Below are positions 50,701 through 61,100 of a DNA stretch of 64,000 nucleotides, piece after piece (the first letter of the stretch is position 1; each line of letters starts with the position of its first letter). Position numbers and translations under genes: made by a program. Under the pieces are notes generated by a model. That model was given only the letters and a program-made list of their open reading frames with translations, did no database searches and had not been told where the DNA came from. This DNA comes from Argopecten irradians (Eukaryota > Mollusca > Bivalvia > Pectinida > Pectinidae): the NCBI RefSeq assembly GCF_041381155.1, contig NC_091135.1, positions 6,315,620 to 6,379,619 on the forward strand, in the 5' to 3' direction.

Positions 50701-50801
50701 GCTTTGTCATTCTCCACAGCCTGATAGGCAAACTGTTTTCCATCATTTTCAAGGATGAGAGGGTCTGCACCAAGATCTCCTGGGCTATTTGAAGGATCCA
50801 T
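41789..50801 (-). CDS. CAPN7: calpain-7 (MIT-domain calpain), 12 exons, 3'-truncated and damaged
   Basis: Calpain-7 is a cysteine protease that binds ESCRT-III proteins through its MIT domains. Exons: 50801-50667, 50356-50251, 49997-49951, 49298-49182, 48862-48786, 47757-47514, 46453-46365, 45810-45678, 44990-44905, 43350-43257, 42864-42718, 42016-41789 (501 codons). Exons 1-2 encode MIT 1 ([18 protein letters not shown]), exons 4-5 MIT 2 ([18 protein letters not shown]), and the rest the protease core with catalytic Cys in SDCSF (about residue 322) and catalytic His in NHAYA (about 490). Phases agree at all junctions. Exon 45810-45678 cannot be read in one frame: [17 protein letters not shown]...[12 protein letters not shown] and LVSCFSIKQ lie in successive frames, as if three single bases were inserted (net length still a multiple of three). 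The Asn exon is scrambled (40515-40690), and the C-terminal C2-like half is not found. Either a decaying gene copy or assembly error. Confidence 0.85.
42864..43035. repeat. three tandem copies of a calpain-7 splice acceptor
   Basis: A unit of about 80 bp holding the intron end (TTTTTCTCGCCAG) and the first 40-50 bases of the exon at 42864-42718 is present three times. In gene sense the copies start at 43026, 42946 and 42864; the last is the real exon. The two upstream copies keep a CAG acceptor and a similar exon start (TGTAATTTATGACTTCCTA), but their frames diverge from the protease sequence. Confidence 0.85.
43960..44590. repeat. dispersed repeat with TGACCTTGACC and GGACGGAC motifs
   Basis: A stretch with TTGACCTTGACCTTTGACTT and GACCTTACCATTTGG ends in GGACGGACGGACAACCGGAC and CCTGATTACTATAGGGC. 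I recognise this style from dispersed invertebrate repeats but cannot assign a class. It fills part of the intron between exons 9 and 10 of calpain-7. Confidence 0.45.
46608..47412 (+). mobile_element. non-coding element, copy 1 (with G-rich expansion)
   Basis: It matches 57272-57781 in inverted orientation. Shared blocks are AGCTGCAATATTGTAGCTCT, GGCAATAAAACTGAACCACA, CGAGGCATTAATTTTTTACG, GTGATTTTCGGAGGCAGCGC and ACTACGACACATAGGGA. One end forms a hairpin (TGTAGCTCTAAAGAC / GTCTTTAGAGCTACA at 46619-46675). It lies in the intron between exons 6 and 7 of calpain-7. No transposase frame. Confidence 0.8.
46932..47200. repeat. G-rich low-complexity tract
   Basis: About 270 bp of mostly G with A, interrupted by single C or T; many runs of four or more G on the plus strand. 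It occupies the point between GACGTCATGTGAG and GAATGGTTGTTATTG, where the second element copy has only about 20 unrelated bases. Long Gly- or Pro-rich frames here are compositional artefacts. Confidence 0.9.
48033..48525. mobile_element. MITE with AAAACCC / GGGTTTT ends
   Basis: ATAAAACCCCATAGTATCAC at the left corresponds to the reverse of GGCGATATAACAGGGTTTTA at the right. Inner blocks GGCGGTATATCGGATTTG and GGGTTTGGCGGTATTACAGG recur in several variants. About 490 bp, non-coding, in the intron between exons 5 and 6 of calpain-7. Confidence 0.55.
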
Positions 50802-51552
50802 TATAATGTTTCTGAGTCAACAACACTCATGAAAGTGGAAGTCTTATATATATACAGCAGTCAACAATTTCCATTCTGGTAAAACTGAAGTTAAAATGAT
50901 AAATTAAAATTCGCAAAATCTCTACAATCAAAAACAATGTTCAATTATATTAATTAATTCACTCACTTTAAAAATAGATCATATTTTAATATTATAATAA
51001 AAATGGTATATGTATCTTAATTGTTCAAACCAATTACATAAAATACATATATATGACATGTACATTTAAACAAAAGGTTATAGCAAATAATTAAAAAATG
51101 AAACAAAAATAAAACAAACACAGTACATGTAGATCAAAGTGTTTTCATTTTTGTCTCCTATGTGAATACATAATTTATAACAAAACAATGTGTATACTAC
51201 GATGTATACATACACTTTCAATGTAATCAACCATACCAGAGATATAGACATGTAATGTAGAGTATCATTATGTATACAATTTATATATTATATACAGACT
51301 GTATATACTGTATACAATTCTGATAACATCATTCAAGAGTACACATGACAGTGTAATAATTAATCTGTATATATATATAATAGATACATGTAGTGGCAAT
51401 TAAAAAATAAACAATATATGATTAATAAAGTAGTTTTGGTTAGAGATTTCAAAACAGATCTATAAAGTATCTGAGTTTGTAATAGCTATTTATAACTTTT
51501 GACCATCCCTCCATGTAAATGTAACATGCATCACCATCATCAGTGATCATGT

Positions 51553-52236
51553 ATGATTAAAATCACTATATCGTAGACATCCACAAATAATTAATATGTT
51601 GTACGCGTAATTTTTACGTTATTCTTGCCCTAACTCTTAAATATAATTTTTGTAACATGCTGTAGTTGATAAATGCTCAGTATGTGTACAAGAAATGGAT
51701 TATATTTGGCCATCTCAGATCTAGAGATATTTCTATATATAATTTATTGTGATGTTACTTATGATAATATGATGAATATTAGCTAATATGAAAATAAAGT
51801 ACCCATGATGTTAACAAACGAGGTTGTGCTATAAATCAACAAGTGTCAAGTCTTTTACGATACATGTAACTTAGGCCTATCTAGTTTCACTTTACATTTT
51901 GTACGTGGTGATTATGATTGAACAGTACGTTTAATTTTGTGGCAACTGAATGATTAATTTGAATATATTCGTTCTCTTAATCAAGTGTAAAGCATTGTTT
52001 TTACCCGTTGATGAGTTTTGGTCCCGGAAGTAAATTAAATTCCGATAAATAGCAAAGGAATGGACATTGTTGACAACTTGATGATTTCATAAATCTACCG
52101 GAAATGTACATAGATAGATAAAAAATAAACCGGATTTGGCGACCATGTATTCCGGAATTTATTCCAAATCAGTGTTTCATTTATGTTTTTAAAACATAGT
52201 CTTTACTCTTTACCACACAATGAAATTATTTAACAG
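51553..52236. repeat. tandem duplication, copy 1 (calpain-7 promoter region)
   Basis: Shares long blocks with 52374-53056 at an offset of about 821 bp: ATGATTAAAATCACTATATC, GTTGATAAATGCTCA, AATATGAAAATAAAGTA and CCGGAATTTATTCCAAATC. Divergence is visible but modest. In gene sense it contains a possible non-coding exon ending at 52005 (CTCATCAACGG|GTAAAAAC). Confidence 0.9.
52005..52160 (-). promoter_or_regulatory. putative calpain-7 promoter / non-coding first exon, copy 1
   Basis: The ATG exon at 50801 is preceded by an acceptor (GTTGTTGACTCAG at about 50812), so an upstream exon must exist. This segment has TTTCCGG and TTACTTCCGGGA, upstream ETS-type sites often seen in housekeeping promoters, then a donor at 52005. 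The transcription start is inferred, not seen. Confidence 0.45.
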
Positions 52237-52373
52237 TAAAAGACAACCCTAAAACCACCATATATTTTAAAAGCAAGAAAAACAAACGTACGACGGGATA
52301 TTTTGACAGACATGTGACTTAAATAAACTAAAAAATGTTTAAACTTTCCTTTAGCGAATTCCAACATTTTTTA

Positions 52374-53056
52374 AATGATTAAAATCACTATATCGTAAAA
52401 AAAATAATTAATATGTTGTACGCGTAATTTGTACGTCATTCTAGCCCTAACTCTTAAACATATTTTTTTGTAACATGCTGTAGTTGATAAATGCTCATTA
52501 CGTGTACAAGAAATGGATTATATATGGCCATTTCAGATCTAGAGATATTTCTATATATAATTTATTGTGAAATTACTGATGATAATATGGTGAATATTAG
52601 CTAATATGAAAATAAAGTATCCGTGATGTTAACAAACAAGGTTGTGCTATAAATCAACAAGTGTAAAGTCTTTTACGATACATGGAATTTACAATGTTGG
52701 CCTATCGTAGTTCCACTTTACATTTTGTATGTGGTGATTATGACTGCACAGTACGTTTAATTTTGCGGCAACTGAAAGACTAATTTGAATATATTCGTTC
52801 TCTTAATCAAGTGTAAAGCTTGTTTTTACCTGTTGATGAGTTTGAGTCCCGGAAGTAAATTAGATTCCGATAAATAGCAAAGGAATGGACATTGTTGACA
52901 ACTTGATGATTTCATAAATCTACCGGAAGTGTATATTGATAGATAAAAAATGAACCGGATTTGGCGACCATGAATTCCGGAATTTATTCCAAATCTGTAA
53001 AAATAAAACATAGTCTTTACTCTTTGCCACACAAAGAAATTATTTAACAGTAAATG
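52374..53056. repeat. tandem duplication, copy 2 (calpain-7 promoter region)
   Basis: Second copy of the unit at 51553-52236, with 138 bp between them. In gene sense it has ACTTCCGG motifs (ETS-like) and a possible non-coding first exon ending at 52830 with a better donor (CTCATCAACAG|GTAAAAAC) than copy 1. Confidence 0.9.
52830..52985 (-). promoter_or_regulatory. putative calpain-7 promoter / non-coding first exon, copy 2
   Basis: Parallel to the segment at 52005-52160, with CACTTCCGGTAG and TTACTTCCGGGA and the donor CAACAG|GTAAAAAC at 52830. Both copies could fire, giving alternative first exons that join the same coding exon. Confidence 0.5.
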
Positions 53057-53679
53057 TTAAAATTAACTATTATGTAAATAAGTATACAAGTTTTCGATGA
53101 TTAAACATTATATTGTAATCATGATATTATTATATATATTGTAACCATCAATCTACATGGTCTACCGTTGACTGTATAAAAGTATTTTCGGAACAATCGG
53201 TTCGACCGTTAGTTTAAGTCATTATTTCAAGTATAAAACCTGACGGACCTGCAGTTTTTGATACAGGCCTGTGAGGGTTTTGTCAAGGCTCGTCTGAAAA
53301 CAATATAAAATCAACAGGTCCGTCATTAATTAATAAACGAACAACTATATTATAAGTCCAACCAGTCAAACCGTATAATCGAAAACGGCACTCTTTTTTC
53401 CTTCTTATATATTTCATGTATTTTTACTGTTTTTCTTTGAATTTTCCTGATCTGATTTATGGATAGATTTCAAATTTAGCATACTTTTAGAAAATTAGCT
53501 ACACTTTTAGCTCATAATATTTTTATAATTTCCCAAGATTTCACAATATTCTTCTAGAACACGTCATACAAAACAGCATATGGAAGCATATAAGAACAAA
53601 TACCAGATGAATATATGCATAGCGGTCTTAAACATTTGTGGATGCTCTCTCTTGAACGGTTGGTTTAATTCATCAGGTT
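53057..53679. other. intergenic gap between divergent genes
   Basis: No gene. A small inverted pair GACGGACCTG / CAGGTCCGTC lies at about 53242-53325. Confidence 0.5.
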
Positions 53680-53990
53680 TATTAACCTCCTATCATCATC
53701 AGGGTCATTAATGTTGCTTGTATGAACAACTGTACGCTTTGAGATTCTGCGGTATACTAGTGTTAACGTTGTGCCTCAATCAAAGTGTATTAGCGGAACT
53801 CCTACCCTTTTTGTAATGTCTTTTTTTTTCGGTCACATCATAATGATAAAGGGCGAACCAGTCGTCCTACTCCCTTTATGCTGACCCCTAAGCAGGAGCA
53901 GATCGAATTACAAGTTTTATGGAGTGTTACGGACAGGAGACAAACCAGAAATAGTGCAAGTGAAGATGTGAACACAAAGACTTAAAGCAA
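53680..53990 (-). mobile_element. SINE family 2, degraded copy
   Basis: TTCTGCGGTATACTAGTGTT, GGCGAACCAGTCGTCCTACT, TTTATGCTGA, CTAAGCAGGAGCAGA and GGACAGGAGACAAACC follow the order of the copy at 10157-10535 with many changes. Confidence 0.75.
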
Positions 53991-54779
53991 AAATCAAACC
54001 AAACCAAATTACGAATCGCGATCTATGTGTATAAAACTTTAAGTTTGCTAACTGAATAATAAATAATTAATTTACTTAATACTTCACACAATTTTATGCG
54101 AATGCACTCTACATAAGAACAATCCTTGAAGGAAACTACAATAATAGGCCTACAAGGGGAAAGCTAAAAGAAAAAAAGGAGGACAAATGAGTGTCCATGA
54201 AACTTGGGAATACTTTGCAGGTTGCATAAAAAGATGACTCAAATATATGAACAAATAAGTGAAACGTTAACTGGAAGGGAATTGAGGATGGGGAAGAAAT
54301 AGTTTGACGATAAAAGCTGCAGAAGAGGCCATAAGTAGATAAAAGAGAAAAATGTAACATCTACAAACATGACAAATCATATGAAAATCATCGAATTAAC
54401 AAGAGACAAGAAATAAAGCCACATGAAGATGTAGAAACTAAAATTAACTTGACAATAGTAAAGTAATAACACAAGGCAGCAAAGCTTATAAATGGAGTCC
54501 ACCCAGAAACACCATTAGTTGTATATGTACTACAGTTGTCCTTTGTATATCTAAATGGATTATTCTTAACTGTCGATGGATCATGGTTGACATTTTTTTA
54601 ATTTCACCATTAAAAGACACGTGTTTCCCATTGATAAAAATCTACTCTATATTTAGTTTCATCAGATTATGTAATTAAACCCCCACGAAAATGGTAATAA
54701 GAATATTGATTATGTTATTTCAACAGGGCGCATGACTACAATGTTCACATACGCTGCAGCATACGCATCACGTATGTAA

Positions 54780-54891
54780 TATTAACGATTACGAATCGTG
54801 TGATCAAGATATCGATGCATAAATCATAATAAGGGAACTCGATCGACATTTGAAGCCTCATTCCGTCTCATTACTGCTTGGTGAGTTGAAC
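54780..54891 (+). promoter_or_regulatory. putative promoter and first non-coding exon of the MFSD1-like gene
   Basis: The segment ends in a donor-like CATTACTGCTTG|GTGAGTTG at 54891. The start-codon exon at 55180 is preceded by an acceptor (TTTTATTCTAG at 55139), so an upstream exon is required and this is the nearest candidate. No TATA box or start site was identified. Confidence 0.35.
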
Positions 54892-55179
54892 CTGGAAAGA
54901 AGATTACCGGAAAATAGAAATTATAGTGTTTTTGGATCTGTTTAAAGTATCGTTTTTTGTTTGTTTTTGTTTTTGTTTTTTTTTAATAATCAACAATATC
55001 ATTTTATAATTTGTGTTCTTTTTGTTTCAATTTTATAGAAAATGTTCTTAATAATTAATATGTTCTGTATACTAGTTTAAGAAAAGTTTTACATCACACG
55101 AACTGTTTATATATGTTTCAATATTGCATTTTATTCTAGATTTGGATAATAGTCGTGTTGAACTGGATTCCAACGGAAG

Positions 55180-58100
55180 ATGAAACCATATGAATGTGAG
55201 TAGACCTACACTTTCGATTTATTAATTGATGTATAATATAATTGTATCCTCTCATGTTTTATTGTTGTATTTTGATAGGAAAATAAAATAAAAATGGAAT
55301 TCCCTGTTTATTTCAAAACAACCACTTATTAAAGATGCTACAACCGCCGACAGAGCATAAACGATACTTTTATTTATTTGAACAATTGGTGTTTAATCGT
55401 TTGTACATATATACATATCTTATTAACACAAAAATTAATATAAAATAGATTAATTTGCTTTTGGTGCTTGCGCAATCAGTACTTCATTCCATACATGACA
55501 TAGTGCCATTGAATATTTTCGGAATGCGATTATTTTATTTTATTTTTTTAAATCTAGAAGAAAAAATTATAAACTCAAACTTTTCAATGGTAGTAATGAT
55601 GTAAAGTAAGTAACTTTTGTAGTTGAAAAAATACTAATTCGTCTGCCCCTGTTTTTGTTAAGGAAAACTACAATTTTTCAGCGGTGAAGCATCGTTAATA
55701 TTTCAGAGTATGCCCATATACATTGTATTACACTTGTATCTGCCAAAAAAAAAAAAAAAACCCACAGACTTACGGTAAATTATTTAATAAAACGCAAAAT
55801 AAACTTGATTCTTTATTCAAGTGTTTTCGTAACATTTTCAATAAACATAGTTTTAACATCTATTTATGCCAAATTTCAATCGACAGTGTATTCGATGTAT
55901 CGGCCATTGACATTGATGTTCCTATATAGCTGGGAAAACCACAGCTTTATATAGTTTTAACATCAACGATGATTCACATTACTTGTACATGTATATGCTT
56001 TTAGTAATAAATCTACATGTATGTATGTTTTTTACAATCCAGCAAACGTGATTTTTTGCTCTTTATTTTACAAACAATATCATAAATTCAACGTACAAAG
56101 TAACATGCATTAATGTTACAATCCACTCATTCAGTTTTAAGGTCAAAAGTATTTTTAGCTCTAGATTAAATTCAATATTTCTGAAGCATGGACATAATTA
56201 TATGCACGTGTTGGCGTATGTAGATCAATGATATATGTAATTCACCCAACAAGTGCAAATATTATGGTAATGTAGTCGATACATATTTGATGCAATAAGG
56301 CTGATTTATCTTCTTTATATATTGATCCAGAAATTTTGCAAAATGTCGGATATATATTTTTTCTGTAACACAGAGATGGGAAGTTGTGACAAGTTCCAAA
56401 TGTCACTAGTAATGCGAATATGCATACGAGCTTGAGTTATAGAGGTATTTATTAGGCCAAACACTCCCGGACATGTTTTAGAATTAGCAATATGGAGGTC
56501 ACAACTAACAATGTCGTTATCATTTTTGCTCTCAATTTTTTTTTCGATATATATTTAATAGATAGGTCATTTTCTGATACTAGGATGTTACTTTTGTTTT
56601 CGACATATTCAATAGATATAAACAATATATCTATGGATAGAACTGCGAAAGAACTAATAAAACATGCAAATGAAATATACATGTCTATGTATACCTTCCT
56701 CATTTCAAAAAAAAAATTGATGATGATGCAGAAATCGCGCAAAAATGGCGTTTTATTAGATGTTTAAGCAAATTTATATCTTGTTTAATTGGCAAAACTT
56801 AACATATATTTTGTTTTTTTTGTAATTGTCCACATGATGAACTGTTTTTGTAATAAAACACAAAATGAACCTGGTTTTAAGCAACGATGGCAAGGATCTT
56901 TTTTCTTGTTGTACGTGACTCTATACATAACACACGGTTATCAAAAACAAATCGTTATAGGCGCAACAAAGAATAAATTTTCTTGTTGCTATCTCCCCAG
57001 GGAAGTGGCGGTACGCCATCTTATTCTGTGACTGTGTCCTTGTGTTTGGTGTGTATTTCTGTGTCGATATGCCGAGCTCCTTACAAATCGACTTCCAGGG
57101 CAGCAAGGTAAGACATCGCATCTCTATTGTTTAGCGTGTTCTGTTTCTATAACTAATCCCAATAATCTATATGGTACAACTAATTTACATGTAGGGCGTC
57201 CCATGGTACGAGACAGTAAAAGACGATTAAATTCAAGATATTATCCTTTTTCTTCATCTTACAAATTAGAACGAATATGCGTACCCAGCCTAATATACCT
57301 TTCGGCCGGTTACGAATTGATCCCTATGTGTCGTAGTGCAGCACTGCCTCCGAAAATCACTCGGGCGCAGTTTTCTATACAATTTTGTAGATTTCAAATT
57401 ATTTCATGCGTATATATGCATTTACATATTATTTTTTCGAAACACACATAACTACCATTCTTGACATCTTCCGTGCCGCTCACAAGACGTCAAATTTACA
57501 ATTTGTGGACTTGCCGTATAAATTCCCTTCAGAAAGACCTTCATATGTATTATGTAAAAAAATAATGCCTCGTTGAGAATTTGATATTTTATGTGGTTCA
57601 GTTTTATTGCCTAGCTGGAAAGCGATATCAAACAAGTTCGATAAAATGCAAACAAACGTTTCATAAAGGTTTGCATAATCATTACTTTGCTCCATTAGCA
57701 GTAATAGGCACCAATTGTAGCTCTATTTAAGACGATACATTTTTCTGTATGAAAGTCTTTTGAGCTACAATATTGCAGCTACTTACAAATGTAACCGATT
57801 TTCTTAAACCTAGCGCCTTCCTTAATACAGCATCTTATCTGGCCTTGAATTGAGGGTTGCCAGTGAAAGGAAACCTTTCGACTCTCTGGCTGAGAAACAA
57901 TATAAAATGAAAAGTAGTAGTAGTTCGTCCTACAAGAAGCGCAACGTAAAGGGAGTGGGACGATTGTTTTGCCATTCGTTTTGCAAATAAAATGCGATTG
58001 TTTGGTATGTGCTGTTAGGTGCTTTTGGTGGAATGCTTTAGTGATATAGCACTATAAAAGGAACATTTTTTTTACTATTACAAGGAAATGCACAGCATGA

Positions 58101-61100
58101 ACACATCACACTGTTGATAGGACATTCCGAGCAATAAAACAAAGTATGGTTGTAAAGTGGTTTAGCATTTAATGAGAAGGATAGGGAAGTGCTATTTATT
58201 TTAATTCCATCTTAAGTCGTGATGTCGAAAGGCACACATGTAATTCAGTGGTTTTGCGCCCACCGGTGATTGGCGTTCTTTCAGATTTTCAATAAACCAA
58301 ATATGAAAATGATATAGAGAATATTTATTTGATCATTAACGATACGAAACCGCATCTGACTTTATTTAATGATGCTCCACCGCCGACAGAGCTGAAACGA
58401 TACTCACCATTTGAACAATAACTAATTATTAATTGTGTACCTAATTGCTTTCTATTAGGAGGAATTTAATTTTGCGGAAGGTAACTGGACCTCGAACATG
58501 GCGAAATTTACCCCCTCCCCCGAATAAAAACAACTATATGTATACTGTATATGTTTTCATTGATGGTTAGGTTGTAGAGTGTCAGGCGAACCAGACTGTG
58601 ATAGAAGGATCTTGTTGTGATACGTGTTTAGACCTGGGACCCACACGATACAATCTCCTTCATGCCTTCCTCTATTGGACGTAAGTACAGCATGTATCGA
58701 TTTTACACGTAGATGACATTGTAATGATTTTTTTTTACTTTTGAATATTGTATAGCAATCAGGTGTAGATTGATACTTATTTGATTTAAAGCGACCGAAC
58801 ATTTTTAATTGTTATAATGAATGCACATTTACACAAATATGAAATGAAAAACAATAATAAAAAACACCAACCTAAACAAAAAAACAAAAACAACAAAATA
58901 AATATATAAGTAAACAAATAAATAAAAATGATTTAAAGATGCAAACAAAAAGCAATTAAACGAGGGGTAAGATATGGGGCAACTTTATTTTAAAAAAAAT
59001 ATGATTTTCCTTAATTGTAGAAATACTGACAGAATAGCCAATCATAGCGAAAAACGCAGACATGAAAACAGACTAACATAACACACCAATCATACACTAA
59101 CTAGATATATTATGTTAGTAGTAAACTCACACACCACACATGTACTAATATACTCATTTAGTATTGTTTGTTTTTTTGTATTTGTTGATAAATATAATAG
59201 TAAGAAAAAATAATCTCTCTCTTTAGATCCTCCATAACGTCACTGCTCTCTGGCTACGTCATAGATAGGATCGGTAACCGTGGTAAGTTAAAGTCCATCA
59301 GCGCCTCAACTGATTTTCGATGTTGTTCAATCATATACATAATGTATATATACATTTTTTTGTATTTTGAATAGACGTTAAAATAAACGGAAATCTGTAA
59401 AAATAGCGAGGAAACCCGCACAAGAAGACCTGGCATCAATCTCTCGAACCAAACTTAAGACAAAACCGGACTTAAGTAAAAAAAAAAAAGATATATATCA
59501 GGGGAAAAACTTCAGTTTGCACTTTTGTTTTGAGAAATCGAAGGGAGCCAGGGCAACAAATCAAGGAACTCTTTTATAAACAAACTATGCCTAGCGAATG
59601 ACTGACATAAAACAAAACACTAGACATGTCAAGGAGAAACATACACTATTAATTTACTTTCTAATGTTAATAGTATTGTAATTGTCATATAGGATTTCGA
59701 AAAAGTAATGGCATAGATAAATATTGAGTCAAGCGTATACCTTGTGTTTAAAACTTTGTGCTGTTACATCGATAGATGTATTACATATTGTATATGAAAA
59801 TTAATGAAAATTAAACATGAAATGAATGTTTCAAAATATTTTACAAATAATTCGAAGAATTGCAAAGTAATGATAATACATTTGTCTGTTCTATAAAATT
59901 ACTATTTTCACTGGAGTCGATTTTTGTTTACCGCGATGTTTTTAAATTTCAAAATAAAAAAGGCTATGGTACTTCCTAATAATAACAAAACGATATATAT
60001 TTCTCCATTGTGTCTTTAGTGTCAGCAGTTCTCATCATTTTACTGACATCCCTTGGAGCGATCCTATTCGCCATTGCTGGTACTGCGGGTATGAGGGGTA
60101 CCCCGTCCATGTTTCCGCTGATGATTGTTGGACGTATGTTTCTCGGGTTCGGCGATGGACCCATGCGTAGTATGTTCTCAGTTAATCTCTAATAAACTGT
60201 TGTTTTTAAAGCGACGAATGCCCACTCTATATTTTATCATAGTATATTTTATATTGATTTTGTTTAGATAAAAAATTGTATTGTTTTGTTTAAAAGCGAC
60301 GAATGCCCAACCATTTTGTATAATTTCTATCACCACGTGCGTGTTCCCGAAAAAAAAACATAAGTGTATAATATATTGTATACATTTCCAAGTGTTTCAG
60401 ATTCATTTTGGTTATCTAAGCCAGCAGAGAAAACATAAATTAATTACACTTGCTAATAGTCCATAATATTAATTATAAAGTGGTGTCGTCTGTTTCCAGT
60501 CGTACAAGACCGGGTGATCGCCCATTGGTTCGCAGAAGATTCGGTTATCGCAGTAAGTTTAGTCATACTGACGAGAAGAGCAGGGACCATGCTGAACTTT
60601 ATGACAACTGCAAATATCGCCGTGAATTTTGGGTTTGATGCGGCCCTTTGGGTGGGTAAGTACCCACATTAAAAGTAATTACGCTATCCGTCGACATCAG
60701 ACTCTTTAATCATTAAACTCTTTCGAAAGATGGTTTTCATGTCATTGTAAGCTTGATTTTAACGAAAACAAAATATACTTATAAAAGCTATTTTTGCCTT
60801 CCTTGAAATCCAGATATAATATTGAAAAAAAAGTTATATAAATATTTATGATGAAAAATATCTTAATTTTATTGAAGTTTAAACACAAATTGGTTATTTT
60901 AGATCAAGTATGGATATATTTATACCCAAATAAGATTTCATTACACAATCTATTGTTAAGTGACATGGTACACTTGATAAAGCGCATTTCACTAGTTTAG
61001 ATGGCATTGACGAGTAGTGAGGGGGCCGCGATGGCCGAGTGGTTAAGATGTTTCGACATATAACCACAAGCCCTCCACCTCTGGGATGCGGGTTCGAATC

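Noticed and set aside
60450-60638. Alternative frame over transporter exon 60500-60655
   Set aside because: It is in another frame; the accepted frame gives the MFS motifs and matches phases on both sides.
61023-61100. tRNA-Ser/Leu-like gene
   Set aside because: Boxes A and B are present but the cloverleaf 3' half is replaced by SINE body, and a target-site duplication flanks the whole; it is a SINE head.
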